Below are positions 36,454 through 50,500 of a DNA stretch of 64,000 nt, piece by piece. A program made the translations under genes and the position numbers. This stretch comes from Conus ventricosus (taxonomy: Eukaryota; Mollusca; Gastropoda; Neogastropoda; Conidae). The DNA lies in NCBI GenBank assembly GCA_018398815.1, contig CM031610.1:33880355-33944354 (forward strand). Reading direction: 5' to 3'. Within the stretch, counting starts at the first letter, position 1; every line of letters starts with the position of its first letter. The notes beneath the pieces are model-generated. The model worked only from the letters and a program-made list of their open reading frames with translations, ran no database searches and had not been told where the DNA came from.

Positions 36454-36710
36454 CATGGAGTTTTGTGTGTATGACCGTTTTTTATCCCGCCATTAAGGCA
36501 GCCATACTTCATCTTCGGGGAAGGTGCATGCTATGTGTAACGTGTCATCCATACCAACGGCCAAACTGGCCTTCTCTTCCGAAAGTTGGTGATGGGATTT
36601 TACGTGTGTGCAAGATGCTGTGCGTGCGTTCACACACGGAACCTCGGTTTATAGTCTCATTCGAAGGACTGTATGGGGAATGGAGTCAGAACCAATGTTA
36701 ACTCCCCCTG
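36454..36710 (-). mobile_element. SINE copy lacking its tRNA head
   Basis: The body, read on plus as GGAGTTTTGTGTGTATGACC through TAGTCTCATTCGAAGGACTG, is closely similar to the copies at 48.2 and 52.7 kb. The promoter-bearing end is missing. Confidence 0.85.
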
Positions 36711-37090
36711 TAATGGAATTGATGATGCTAGTATTAACGTTTTTAAGAACATCATAGATACACATGAATTATTAACAAAAATTAGATATGAATTTGATGG
36801 ATAATAGGTCTGAGCTAGCCTATGACTGGACCAACGGTCACGAAAAAAAAAAAGGATATATATACATACAGAAGGGGCGTAAAAAGCCTAAATAGGCTTA
36901 GTTGTATTTGATACAACGCCCCTGATCCTGATCCTGAGTTTGGACCAGTTTATAATTATGGGGCATGTACTGTTATATATAAATTATTCTCGTCTTTTAA
37001 CTAAATCGCGAATCATCAATTGAACATAATTTGTGGTTATTTTAGATTTGATGAATTTGCAAACCACTGGTGGTATTTGACATAAGAACA
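36711..37090. other. Intergenic sequence, nothing recognised
   Basis: AT-rich spacer; contains A11 at 36844 and short TA-rich repeats. Confidence 0.5.
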
Positions 37091-37094
37091 ACGT

Positions 37095-37318
37095 AAGATC
37101 TTGCGCTGAATATGACAAGATAAGTGGTTTCTTGTTCTTCGTTTTCACTGTCCTAAACGTTTTTTTTTTTTTTTCCTGAAGAAGACCCAAGGGGTCGAAA
37201 TGCATTTTGTTTCGTCCTGTACTTTGTCTATGTCCTTGGCGGTAACTAACCCCCTCTCTTTCTAAATGTTGCTTCGTTTTCCGCCCTCAGTCACTTCGTT
37301 TTGAAACCCACTATTTCA
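37095..37318 (+). mobile_element. Hammerhead-like repeat family, copy A
   Basis: Contains CTTGCGCTGAA, GATAAGTGG, then CCTGAAGAAGACCC, AAGGGGTCGAAATGCA and a 3' end TTTTCCGCCCTCAGTCACTT. The order is the same as in the copies at 50.7 and 58.5 kb. The CTGAAGA and GGTCGAAA parts sit where a hammerhead core would have CUGANGA, stem II and GAAA. It ends about 50 bp before the DHX33 start codon. Confidence 0.65.
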
Positions 37319-37370
37319 AAAGTAAAAAATTCGCAAACAGTTGTTTTCTCAAATCGGTAAAGCTCACAAC
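37319..37370 (+). promoter_or_regulatory. DHX33: DHX33 5' leader, immediately downstream of a repeat copy
   Basis: Only about 50 bases separate the repeat from the start codon. No TATA box seen. The transcription start is unknown and may lie inside the repeat. Confidence 0.35.
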
Positions 37371-37395
37371 ATGACGGCCCCCACGTGGAAAGCAG
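37371..37395 (+). CDS. DHX33: DHX33 exon 1 (start codon, 25 coding bases)
   Basis: ATG at 37371 in a favourable context (CACAACATGA) starts MTAPTWKA plus one base, then donor GTGAGG. The phase-1 end fits the next exon exactly, giving a Gly codon and then [13 protein letters not shown]. No in-frame start exists upstream of this short exon that I can support. It is a tiny exon predicted only by signals and phase, so it needs transcript evidence. Confidence 0.7.
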
Positions 37396-39571
37396 GTGAG
37401 GGATGAATTGTCTCACACAAACGTTTGCTTAGAAGTGATAGGAGTCAGTCGTTGTGTTTATAAATGTATCATTGGGTTACGGTATCCTTCAGAAAACAAA
37501 CAAACAAACGAAACTTCAGCGTTACTCACATAGAAGCCAAAAAGAAAAAAGAACCGGTCTTCTTCCTCCAGGCAAGACGAAAATAGCATCATACATGAGG
37601 GGGCGAAAAAGGAGAGAAAATAAATTGAGAAACAAAACAAAACTTTGTCTGAAACAGACAATTACTGATGGGAGAAAATGCCACTATATGGGGAGCTGCT
37701 GGTATGCGCTTGTAGTGACGCTCGCATTTCATGCACACGGGCAAGCGCGGTGGAAAAGTACCTCGCTTGAGAGTGTTCACTAATGGCCAGTTTAAAAGAA
37801 GCGGATAAATTCTGGCAGTACGTCACCAAGGCTCATAGGCATAAAGGAAGCACCTTCCAGCTTGTAGACAGTTCAGGAGCAATGTCGTGTTGAGGTGTTT
37901 GGTGACAGTGTGCCAGGGCCTCCAGTTAATGGCCTAGAGAGTCTCGCCATAGCACTGCAGTAAAACTGGACAGCCATACAATGGCATTGACAGTACTTCT
38001 TTCTGGAGACTCAGATGTAACAAGAGTGACAGACTAGGACCAGGTTATTAGTTCAATAGAAGACTTGGCAAGAATCGTGACAAGACCCTCAAGCCAGTAC
38101 CTGGACTGACCGGGTAAGGTAGAGTGGATGTGTACGGATGTGCAAGTACTAAAGTATATAATATTATACAAACACTCAAAACACTTTACCCTTTTGAGTT
38201 TTTGAGCCTGATGTAGATAGAGCCATTGCACAGACCCATACACAGCGTAAAACTGCCCAGGTCTACAAAGCACCACACTCTATGGCATAAAGGAGAGGTG
38301 GGGAGGGGGTAGAGAAATTGTCTTCAGACTTGATATTTGAATGTCTCCACAGAGGATGCAGATCCTGCCTCCTCTGGGACTGGGAGCACATACTCAACAA
38401 CTGTGCTAGGAGAGAAAAAAAGAAAGAAAGAATTTCCCAACAGTCTGGTACATATCACCTACCTAGTGGCTGGATCATGATGCTGGACAACCCCCAAGCT
38501 CTTAGCATGCTTGTCATGTTTAGGGTCACAGAGCAAGGGTACACTAGTACTGATCTGACAAATGCCCTGTAAGCCTTCAGTGCATCCCCTCACCAACAGA
38601 CAGTCCAAACAGCAAACCATATTGATATCAGAGACAAAGGAGTTCTTTTTTTCTGAAATAAATCGACCCTTAAAAAGCTTCAGGACTGGATGGGATAGCG
38701 GCCAGAAGTTCTGAAGAGTGCACATGAAACAAACTATCCAGAGTGCACATGAAACAAACTATCCAGAGTGCACATGAAACAAACTATCCAGAGTGCACAT
38801 GAAACAAACTGTCCAGAGTGCACATAAAACCAACTATCCAGAGTGCACATAAAACAAACTATCCAGAGTGCACATGAAACAAACTATCCAGAGTGCACAT
38901 AAAACAAACTATTCTGAGTGCACATAAAACAAACTATTCAGAGTGCACATAAAACAAACTCTTCAGAGTGCACATAAAACAAACTCTTCAGAGTGCACAT
39001 AAAACAAACTGGCATGTTTCCTTCACTCGATGTTTTGCAGAACATTGAATGATGAAGCAGTGCCTGAAGATTGGAAGAATTCCTGTCTTGGATCAGTTGA
39101 TGTGACAGGTGTTTTTGAGAAAGGAAGCAGAAATTGAAATAACCACCCAGCCTCGCTCATTAGTTAATGGTGCATGTTTCAAGAAGACTTCCTTGTCAGT
39201 TATGCCCATTCACCACCTCGCATGTACAACACTCTGACCGATGCCCAGTGTGGCTTAGAGGTGAGAGAAGCAGTGAGACACCACTCTTGACCCTGACACA
39301 TGTAGTAGGTTGTTGTTTAGACAGGGAAAAACAAGACAGACCTATGCTTGACTTCTCCAAGGCCTTTGATCATGTTCCACATAAGCACCTCCTCCAGAAA
39401 CTCCATTATTATGGCTTTCATCAACCTTCATTTTTGGTGGATTGAACTACTTTCCTGATAAGTAGTAGCAGAACACAACAAATTGTACTGGATGGAGAAT
39501 CATCAAACTGGATGCCTGTTGTGTGTGGCATTCTCCAGAGAACAGTTCTGGGGCCACCCCTCTGTCCAGAA

Positions 39572-39609
<38 letters not shown>

Positions 39610-40761
39610 GGTGATGGTATTAGTGGTTTTATTTTGGTTTATAGACTGTATTATTTCATAGATTGGACAAAGGTTGGTCTATGGATGTTCCTTTCCGTCT
39701 ATTTACTTCGTTTTATCAGTTTTTGTTTCTCCTCATCATGCTTGGCTGGACATGTAAAGGTCACAGTGTTGAAGGCTGAAGATAGTGCATGACTGAGAAA
39801 TAACCAACGCTGCATCAGTTTCTACACCTCTGACAGGTGTAGGTATGGAGAAGGTGAGCATTTGAATTTTATGCACCAGTCATAAGATGATACTGTTATA
39901 TTCATGGTGGCTGAAAAAAAAAAAATTCATGGTAGTCAATATTTAAAAGGAGGATGAAGTCCAACCTGCTGCCTGCGGCTTGATCGCTTGCTTTGTGGTA
40001 TGCACAGTGCTTGTCTGGAGCCACTTGATGTATTGGTTTTACTCTTATCAGAACTTCCAAACTCATAAAGTAAAATGTCAGTGACTGAAGCTTTAGTCAG
40101 TTGCTGTAGCGGGATGAGGCTCCAGACTTTGAATGGTCAGTGCTTTGACAGTGTGGTGCAAACACACCAAGTAAGGTAAGCAAAGATGGGACTACAACAC
40201 AGAAATGGAAAGCGCAAACTTCGCGAGCCAAGCAAATTGCAGATTTATGTATTTTGTCTCATCATTTGAACAGCAGTGGCTATGCAAGTTTTGATTGTTA
40301 CTGGTACTATTGTTGTAATTGTGTTTTTATCGTTTTTGTTGTTTCAGGCATGCTGTCGTCATTTAGAGAAAACCTGCCTGTGCGCAGAGTGAAAGGCCAC
40401 TTGATGGCTGAAGTGTCCAAGGTCCCCACTGCCATCATCATGGGAGAGACTGGCAGCGGGAAAACCACACAGATTCCGCAGGTCTGTCTGAATTCAATCA
40501 GTAAACTATGCTGAGTGTGGAAAGTATATGGATAAGTATTGATGATTTGTATGTTGTACTGCCATGTTTGAATTTGTTTGGAAAACACCCATGAACTTTG
40601 GGCATACTCAACATTGTATACAAAGTTACATGTTCATTTTGAAATCGGGCATATGTTCACTCACACATGTTGCACACATGTTCACAAATGATGTAGTGTG
40701 CTTGTATAGAGACATATTCAGACTTGCATTCTCTCTCATTCAGTCTTATGCATAAGCCAAA

Positions 40762-40823
<62 letters not shown>

Positions 40824-42737
40824 CACACACACACACACATGCTCCTAAACAAAATTCATCAATGATCCAGTGATGTAGATTTTTTAATCACCGTATAGGA
40901 CACTGTGTCCTAGAGATTAAATGTCAATAGGACACAGTGTCCTGGAGTAACCAAAATAATAGGACACCAGACTCGGAACAGGATTCAAACAACCCGCGCG
41001 CAGGCCGGAAATTCAACAAGAGTTACTCACTCTTGCTGAATTCTAAGTCTGTGCTCCTCTCGCCTATCGCATCGCGCTTCAGTCGGTGCGTCAGCCTCAG
41101 AGCTGTGCAAATTTTCCCGAACACGCCATGCGCTTGGCTCTGCCTTTCAACGCTACTCAGTCTCGCACGCCTCCGCACAATAAAACGGCTGTAGACTTGT
41201 CCGCGACCTCGCGAAAACGATAGGACATGCGACCGCTTCGCTTGTATTAGGATCAGACATTTGACCAGATGGAGGTCGAGTCGATCGGTCATTTTACATT
41301 TTTATCGGTCAATGACCGGAGACCGATGGAAATCTACATCACTGATGATCATGTGGCTGAATCCTCTGAAACATGTAATGAGTGAATGAGACATCAAGTA
41401 ATATCTATTGCTTAAATTAATGTAGGCATACATCAATCACAATTTACTGAACACATCGATCTATCCATCTACATATGCTTGCTTCTGTCCATTTGAGTAT
41501 TGCTCTGTTCAGTCATACTAGAGGCAAACTAAAGCATGTACAAAACAGTAGTTTCCTGTTTTATGGTTTGAATTATGAGACCACCTTTATCAGCAATGTT
41601 TAAGATGTCTTGATGTCATCTACACAGTTGGATGTTCTTACACCATTTCATTGAGTGTCAGTTGGATATATTGAGATTCTGTTGCAAATTTTGAGTCTAG
41701 ATCCATCTGGTGTTTCTTATATGATACCATCTTGTGATGTCGGGTAAGATTGAGCATGAAATGAACCTTGTGAGAAAAGTCATAGACAGCTTCTGTCCAT
41801 CATTTATGAACATGGCAGACTTATGCTGAATAAGCAAATGAATCTTAAGATCTAATTGAAAGAAGTTGCATAATTTGTTTTTATTCCAACTTTGCAGTGC
41901 ACAGTTTAAAAAAAAATATGCCTCTCTATTTAGGATTAGAATTGGGAATAATCTTATGTACAAAATGATGAACTCTGGATTCTGACTTTGTAGAGTAAGA
42001 TACTTGCAGGTGTAACTCTGTCAACAATAATATGATGACTGTGAGTAGTATGGGTTGACTGCAGAGAGTAGAAAATGTGTGATTGACTTGTTTATTTTTG
42101 ACCACCTTTGGAAAAGACACAAAATGCATGTCAGATAATCCTTAATTTCACATACATATGTAACATAATTTGTGTAACTGTTAACCAAAGGCTTTATTAT
42201 TGTGTTATTTAAGAAAATGCATATTTGTCTGATTTGATTTCAGTATTTACATGAAAGAAGACTCAGTCAGTCTGGCCAGATCGCAGTGACTCAGGTAAGC
42301 TGAAATTCCAACATTCGCAGTTGATGAAAGAGACAAAATGATAATAGTTTGTTTCACAAGCTGGTGGTCAGTACTTTTGTAGAATGTGATTGAAATCAGT
42401 CCAGTGATGTTTTTGATTACTAGCATTTTTGTGCACTAAAATAATTCAGTGATATTCAGATTACTAATATTTTTGTGTAACTGCAATAATCTGTAGCAGT
42501 TTAAGTATGTCTTGGGTGAGAGCAGTGCGTATGTATTGGAAGTATGGTTGTGCTTTCTGTTATGAAAGGAGTGTCTGCCTGCCTGCCTGTCTGTATGTCT
42601 TCCAAACTATCTGTCCGTCTAGAGTTCTATCTCCTTCTCTTTTTCTGTCTGTCTCTCTCTGCCTGCATCACTCCCTCCCCGCCCTCTCTCTCTCTCTCAG
42701 TCTCCTCTCTCACTGTCTCTCTCTCCCCCCTCTCTCT

Positions 42738-42810
<73 letters not shown>

Positions 42811-43089
42811 ACGCGCACGTGCGTGTGCGCTCACATGCTTATTTAACCCTTCTATGTTCTGGATTATAAAAATGGTTAGCTGTTGATTGGTGTTTGATGA
42901 ACTAATCTCTTGAACTAAGTTGAAGCACTGTTAATTTAAATGGGTACTGGGAATGTGACTGTGTGTGTGACTTGGGTCCAGTTTTGTGGATAAGCACTTG
43001 TTGCATGGTCATTGCCTTTTTTCACAAGCAGATGGACACATGAAACATGCATGCACACGTTCATAAGAACATGCAAGCACACATGCAGA

Positions 43090-43152
<63 letters not shown>

Positions 43153-43485
43153 ACACACCACTCACTCACTCACTCACTCACTCACTCACTCACTCACACA
43201 CACCACTCACTCACTCACTACACACTCAACCTCACTCACTCACTCACTCACTCTTTTTCTCTACACACATCACACACACACACACACACTCACTCACTCA
43301 CTCACTCACTCACTCACTCACTCACTCACTCACACACACACTCACCACACTCACCACTCACTCACTCACTCACTCACTCACTCACCACACACTCACTCAC
43401 TCACTCACTCACTCACTCACCACTCACTCACTCACATCACTCACTCACTCACTCTTTTTCTCTAGCACACATACACACACACACA

Positions 43486-43569
<84 letters not shown>

Positions 43570-46469
43570 ACACTCACTCTCGGTACATATTACACGTATG
43601 CATATAATAACTGTGCAGTAACAATCGAAACGTAATGGCACATTGAATTTGTAACCTGCTCAAGATATCAGCTTGAAAAAAAACTATACCAAGTTCACAT
43701 GTATATAAGTAGTAATGCTACAAATACTATTACTGTTAAAGCTAATGATAGTAATAGAAATATGATGATAATCTATTGTAATGACAAAAATGATAATAGT
43801 AGTAATGATATGCAGGTATGTAAGGAAGAAATTATTCTGTTGACCATTGTAGTTTCTTTCCAGCCAAGACGAGTAGCAGCCATTTCATTGGCTCAGCGGG
43901 TTGCAGAAGAGATGGGTGTGGAGATTGGAAAAGAGGTATGGTACAACATCTTTTTGTGGATATTGAATTATTGTTGTAACTCAGATATATTTATACAAGG
44001 TCACAAGAAGAGGTTAAATGACATTGTTCTTGATCTTCCCAGTTTATATTTGTAATTATGCAGCATAAATGGACATTTTTATATAACTGTACATGAATGA
44101 ATCGATGTATAAATGAATAAATCACTGAAGTGCAGTAGCATCGCCCGTGCCACCTGGGAAGAAGCTGCACATGATCGCCCAGCCTTGTGCACCATGATCA
44201 AATCCTGAGTGAAAAGACTTTGAAACGAGGCGAGTGGAGGCACAGGAGCAAAATTGTCAGCTTCTGAAAAAAGAGCAAACACCACCTTTCAGCCTGGCTC
44301 ATCCCCAAAACCAAACCAAGCAAACAAACAAACAGAATTTCTGAATTTTGTTAAAAAAAAATGTGGCGTTTGTGGGTCATCTTTGAAAAAGTGTAATCAA
44401 ATATTGCAGATAAGAGTGAAAATGATGTTCAGTGAGTGTCAGCAACCCCACACAGTGGACAGTAAATGCTTTTGATAAGCTCTGCACTGATCAGTTTAAG
44501 TGTGTGAAGTCAAAGTGCTTTTAACCCTGTTACGCTGGTTGTCGTGACATATGTTGCGCCACTACGTCATGGCCACCACTGGCAGTCGCGACTTAAGTCG
44601 CTCTGAGGGTCGGCTTGATTGACCTAGTTTGACACACACACGCAGATACGAAACTAAGGTTCATTCACAAACTAATTTCCATAGATGACTGAGCTCGCCC
44701 TGGAACATGGATTTTATAGCATTTTGAACTGGTTTATCGTTAGTAGTAGTTGGTAATGCGTAGCGCGACTCGAAGCGACTTGCACACAACAATGGTAGCG
44801 CCCGCTGGAGAACGTGACAGAGTTAGGAATCTGTTTGATGATTTTTTTGCCAATGCTGTCGTGGAAGAAGCAGGTGAAGAAGAACTTGGAGGTATTTTGA
44901 ATGGATTGGCTGAGGTTGGTGATATTTTTTTTAATCTAGAACAAGCTCCAAGTAACCATGATTTTGAGATCGACACGGACAGTGGCTGGACGAGTGAGAA
45001 GGGGGAGGGTGTTGTCAACATGCCATTCATACTACTACTACTACATTCAGTGGGAACGAAAAGCTAAATGTTGTGCTTCCAAACGATCCTAAACCTTTTG
45101 ATTTTTTTTCATTGTTCATTGATGATGGTTTGGTAGTGCAGCAAACTAACTTGTATGCTGAGAGAAAAAGTGAGCAGGGAAATTCGAAAGCAGACCCACG
45201 CCTTCATCGTTGGTCACCTGTTAAGTTTTCGGAGATGCGTGGTTTTTTTGGCTCTGGCTATCACAACAGGTCTCGTATATCACTCCCACATGGACTATAA
45301 GCGAGTTCTGCGCAATCTGCCAGATGAAGCTGGTGATCAGTAATATGAACACTAACTCACCTGTACATACCTGTGCATACCTGTAATTATGTAGGCAAAA
45401 TACAGTGACTTTTATATGATAGGTATACTGTGGACAGTGACTATTTTAGTGTTTTTATGCTTTCAGTAAGTGATTTCAGTGTGGAAAGAAAGTTCTGTAC
45501 TTCAATTCTTAACTGGGTTACCTGCTTGGAAGACAGACCTGTATAAAACGCAGTGACTTTACAGTGAAAAGCTCCAGCTTTTTCTGGGGATACTGTGGAA
45601 CATCAGTGACATTATTAAAACTGTAAGCAGCCTCTTGGAGTACATTTTCCTGTCTACCACTCATGAGCCACCTGTTTTCATCTAGAATTTCCACGTTTCT
45701 GACAGGTAAGCACCCACTCAAACACTCACAAGCACACAAGATTTGTTTTGTTTTATTGTTCATTCAATTACTAACAACTTCTTTTCTGCATGTCATGTTC
45801 AGATACTAATAATTAAAAAGTTATGCATGCTATACAAACGATACTGTTTTTTTCAAACTTTCCTTCTGTTAATTTGCCAGACAATTTACTGTTAGTAAGC
45901 TGTAAAATAGCCAGTGTAAGGGTTAATTCAAAGCCAGACAGCCCCCTTCATCTCCTGGCTTCTGAATATGGACTCTGGAATGTTTGCAGTTGTTGTAGAC
46001 CTTGCTGCAGAGACCTGTTTTGTTCATCAACTGACAAAACTTTATTTTACAGGTGGGCTACTGTGTCCGTTTTGAAACCGTTAGGAGCTCGCACACCAAG
46101 ATCTGTTTCCTTACAGATGGCATGCTACTGAGAGAGACCCTTTTGGATCCTCTGTTGAAAAGGTATGTGACTAATGGTATTTTGAGGTTGTCACATTATA
46201 ACTTTTGTCTTTTTACCACAATAAAGCAGCACTCCAAACATACAAGCATCACGTATTGTTGCAGTTGAATCTAAGATTGTGGTCTGATGTGGAAAGAGAT
46301 TCTTTAACCCCCTCCTGCCTTATTCTCAGGACAACGGTGTCATTTTGATTTGTCAAAGTTTGTTGCCTTCCTTTCTCTGCTTACCCCCCCCCCCCCCCTC
46401 CCCCCCTTGTTCTCAGGATAACAGTGTCATTTTGATTTGTCAAAGTTTGTTGCCTTCCTTTCTCTGCTT

Positions 46470-46501
<32 letters not shown>

Positions 46502-47440
46502 TTGTTCTCAGGATAACAATGTCATTTTGATTTGACAAAGTTTGTTGCCTTCCTTTCTCTGCTTACTCCCCCCCCCCCCCCCCCCCCTCCCCCCTTGTTC
46601 TCAGGACAACAGTGTCATTTTGATTTGACAAAGTTTGTTGCCTTCCTTTCTCTGCTTACTCCCCCCCCCCCCCCCCCCACCTCCCCCCTTGTTCTCAGGA
46701 CAACAGTGTCATTTTGATTTGACAAAGTTTGTTGCCTTCCTTTCTCTGCTTACTCCATCACTGCAAGATTGAAAGAGATGACTGTGTTTCAGTATCATCT
46801 TGTTATCCCGTTCTTCCGTAGGTGGACTGGATCCGCATTGATTATTTTCAGAATTTTCTTCTTCTGCGTACGCAGGCTGATACTCCTATGGATACTCACT
46901 ATATGGATAGGCAAGTGTTAATCCCGTCTACCCAACAAGGGGAGTGGAGTTTTGTGTGTATGACTATTTTCTATCCTGCCATTAAGGCAGCCATACTCCA
47001 TCTTTGGGGAAGGTGCATGCTGTGTGTAACGTCCGAAAGTTGGTGATGGGATTTTACGTGTGTGCAAGATGTTATGCATGTGTTCACACACAGAACGTCA
47101 GTTTATAGTCTCATTCGAAGGACTTTCTGAACTTCAATTCACAAAGTGTATAAAAATGTTGTCATCTTTATACAAATCTTACGCGGTGTCATATGATTAA
47201 GGCAGTTTTATATTCATATGATCAGAAAAGAACTTACATGTACATTAAATGACTTTTTACATGAAAAAAAGAAGAGAAATGAAAGCAAAAGAGAGAAGTG
47301 AAGCATATATAATGTATATGTGTATGGCAGTATCTCAATTTCAGCAAACAGCATGCAGTTTTTGTGCATGAGTATGCTGATGGAAGGTGGAAGAGAAGAT
47401 GGGCGCATGCAGCACATCTTTGTATGTAAGTGCGCATGTA

Positions 47441-47513
<73 letters not shown>

Positions 47514-50500
47514 CTTAGTACAGATTCATGTGTGTAAACATAAAGATACATTGACTCTGAATTTTGCTAGGTATTCAGTGGTGATACTGGACGAAGCACA
47601 TGAGCGAACAGTGCAGACTGACATCCTCTTTGGTGTCGTGAAAGGGGCTCAGGCGAAAAGGGCATCTGCCAGACTGCATCCTTTAAAGGTCAGTTAACAA
47701 CTGGTTGACAACACAGGTAGATGATGGCTCAGATCTACAACTTGGAGCAGAGGTTGCTTCAAAAACGCAAATTCAGAACAACGGTAAGATTCAGAGGTTA
47801 GTGCTCAACTTCAGTTCAGAACACATGTCAAAGGGCAATTAACAACTACAGGTTCGAAGGCATATCAGAGGTTAGTTCACACATGTAAATTCATGGTACA
47901 AAGGCCATTTCAGAACACAGATTAAAGGTCATATCTGACTTGTACTTTAGAACAGTGCCCAAAGGTCAGTTTAGAACTAGAGTTCAAAACAGAGAACAAA
48001 GATGGAGAGGAGTTTTTTTTTCCTTTTTTTTCTGCGTATGCAGGCTGATACTCCTGAGGACAATCCCTATGTAGACAGGCAAGGATTAATCCCATCTACC
48101 CAATAAAGGGAGTGGAGTTTTGTGTGTATGACCGTTTTTTTATCCCGCCATTAAGGCAGCCATACGATACTCCAACTTCGGGGAAGGTGCATGCTATGTG
48201 TAAGGTGTCATCCATACCAACGGCCAAACTGGCCTTCTCTTCCGAAAGTTATTGATGGGGATTTTATGTGTGTGCAAGATGTTATGTGTGCGTTCACACA
48301 CGGAACCTCGGTTTATAGTCTCATTCGAAGGACTGTATGGGAAATGGAGTCAGAACCAATGTTAACTCGGAGGGAAAAATCCCCCTGTACCTAAATGGCT
48401 TTGCGGAGATTTGAACCCTTGACCCTAGGATCACCAAGATTTTGAATCCGCCGCTGCACCACTGAGCTATTCTGGCCTCCGATGGAGAGGAGTGTGTATG
48501 TTTATTTCTGAATTCAGCTTAGTGACTATACAAAACCATGTAAACAAAACAAAACAAACTGGAAGATTTTATCACAAAATCAACTGTGTAACGGTGTAGT
48601 TTCACCTTGTTTGTATGTCGTTGCAGATATTAGTGATGTCTGCGACCATGGACGTCGATCACTTCTCCTCCTACTTTAATAACGCACCGGTGCTCTACGT
48701 AGAAGGTCGGCACTACCCTGTGCAGGTACTGAGGATACAAGAATGCAAGAATTTGTGTTTTAAACCTTTTTACATGAATGTGGACATAGACTAATAGCTG
48801 TTCCTCCAAGATTAGAGACACAGAGAGATACCGATGGCATATGGGAGAGGGGGATCAGTCTGCACTGATTTGCCTATGTACACACGCTATGCTGTGGTTG
48901 GTGCGTATGTGTTTGCATGTACGTGAATACTCGTTTGTATGTTCATGTGTGTAGTCGTGTGTGTGAATGCATATATGTTGTGTGCTTGCATTTCCATGTA
49001 GCATGTATGTGTGTGAGTGCAGCAGCAGGCTTTGACGGCAGCTGTGTATGTTAAAAGTATTTAAATTAAAATTGGGTGTTGTAGGTGCAGCTACTGAGCT
49101 TTCGATGAATATGTGGAGATAATGGAGCGATTCTTTTTTTGTTTGTCACATTTTTGCTGAGAATGTGATCAACTCATTGACATAACTGTTGACTTTTTAA
49201 AAAATTTTTTTTTTTTACCAAAAAGGTGATACACTTTGGATTATTGCTATTATGATTTTCATCCTCATTCATCATTACCTTGTTTCAGGTGTTCCATTCG
49301 GCCCAGACTCAGAGTGATTATTTGTTTGCTTCCATGGTTACTCTCTTCCAGATTCTCAAATCCAAGGAAAATACTGAGTAAGACATGACCTTCTGAGCCA
49401 CATTTATTATTTATTTCGGATTGCTGTAAATGTCCAGGGACTTCAGATCTTGATCAGTTAAAGCAAGATCATGCCTCTGTGACAGTTTTCACACATTCAC
49501 ACGCACGCTTACACACACAGCACGTATGTACACGCACACATACATGCACACACACACACACACACGCATGCACATACACACAGCACGTATGTACACGCAC
49601 ACATACATGCACACACACACACACACACACGCATGCACACACACACACACACAGCACGTATGTACACGCACACATACATGCACACACACACACACACACA
49701 CACACACGCATGCAAACACACACACACACAACAAACACCAGCCCTGATGTGGCCCTTTGCGGTCGGCTGGGCTATAAGCAACATTATCTTATCTTACACA
49801 CAAACACACTTACGCACACATAATCATATAGCAAGATTATTAAAAAAGAATATGCACAAGCTGCAGAATCAATTTAATGAAACTGGTTGAAATGTGGAAT
49901 GTGGCCTAGGGAGAAACCCATTAAATGTTGAAACAGATTTTGATCAAATTAAAGATCTTACATAATTAATGGAATTGTTAAAAGTTTTTCCACTGAAGGT
50001 GAACACTGTGAAGTTACTGTTTGGAATTGAGAATTGATTTATTTTCATGGAATACTGTAACATTACATTGGTATGAATATCAACATTATGTATTTCGTGT
50101 GTCCTTAAACAGAAAAGAAGAGAACTTATGAAATAACTTCTTCAGTCCTTTGTACCTTTCCTTGGAGGGGAAAAAAAAACGTTTCGACTCCAAATCTGAT
50201 TCAAAGGGTCGATCAATCTGTGTTACCATAGCAGAGGTGTTCACTTTCCTGAATACTTTTTCTAGTTTTGTATGTTTTAGGTTTTCCTGGACATTAAACT
50301 GTTCCCTTTGAGGCCAAGCTGTTTCTGACGTGGTTTTGTTTTCAACTTGGCAGTGGCGACGTCTTGATCTTCTTGACCGGTCAAGATGAGATTGAGTCGG
50401 CTGTGCGTATGATCCGGGAAGTGGTGCGTAACCCTCTGCACGACATGCCCAAGCTGATGGTTCTGCCGCTGTATGCAGCGCTTCCTTCCCATGTGCAGCT

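Noticed and set aside
38716..39010. CRISPR-like array of regular repeats
   Set aside because: 25-bp units are directly tandem with no spacers, in an animal intron.
43012..43635. 207-residue Thr/His-rich ORF
   Set aside because: Translation of (CA)n/(ACTC)n microsatellite DNA in several frames.
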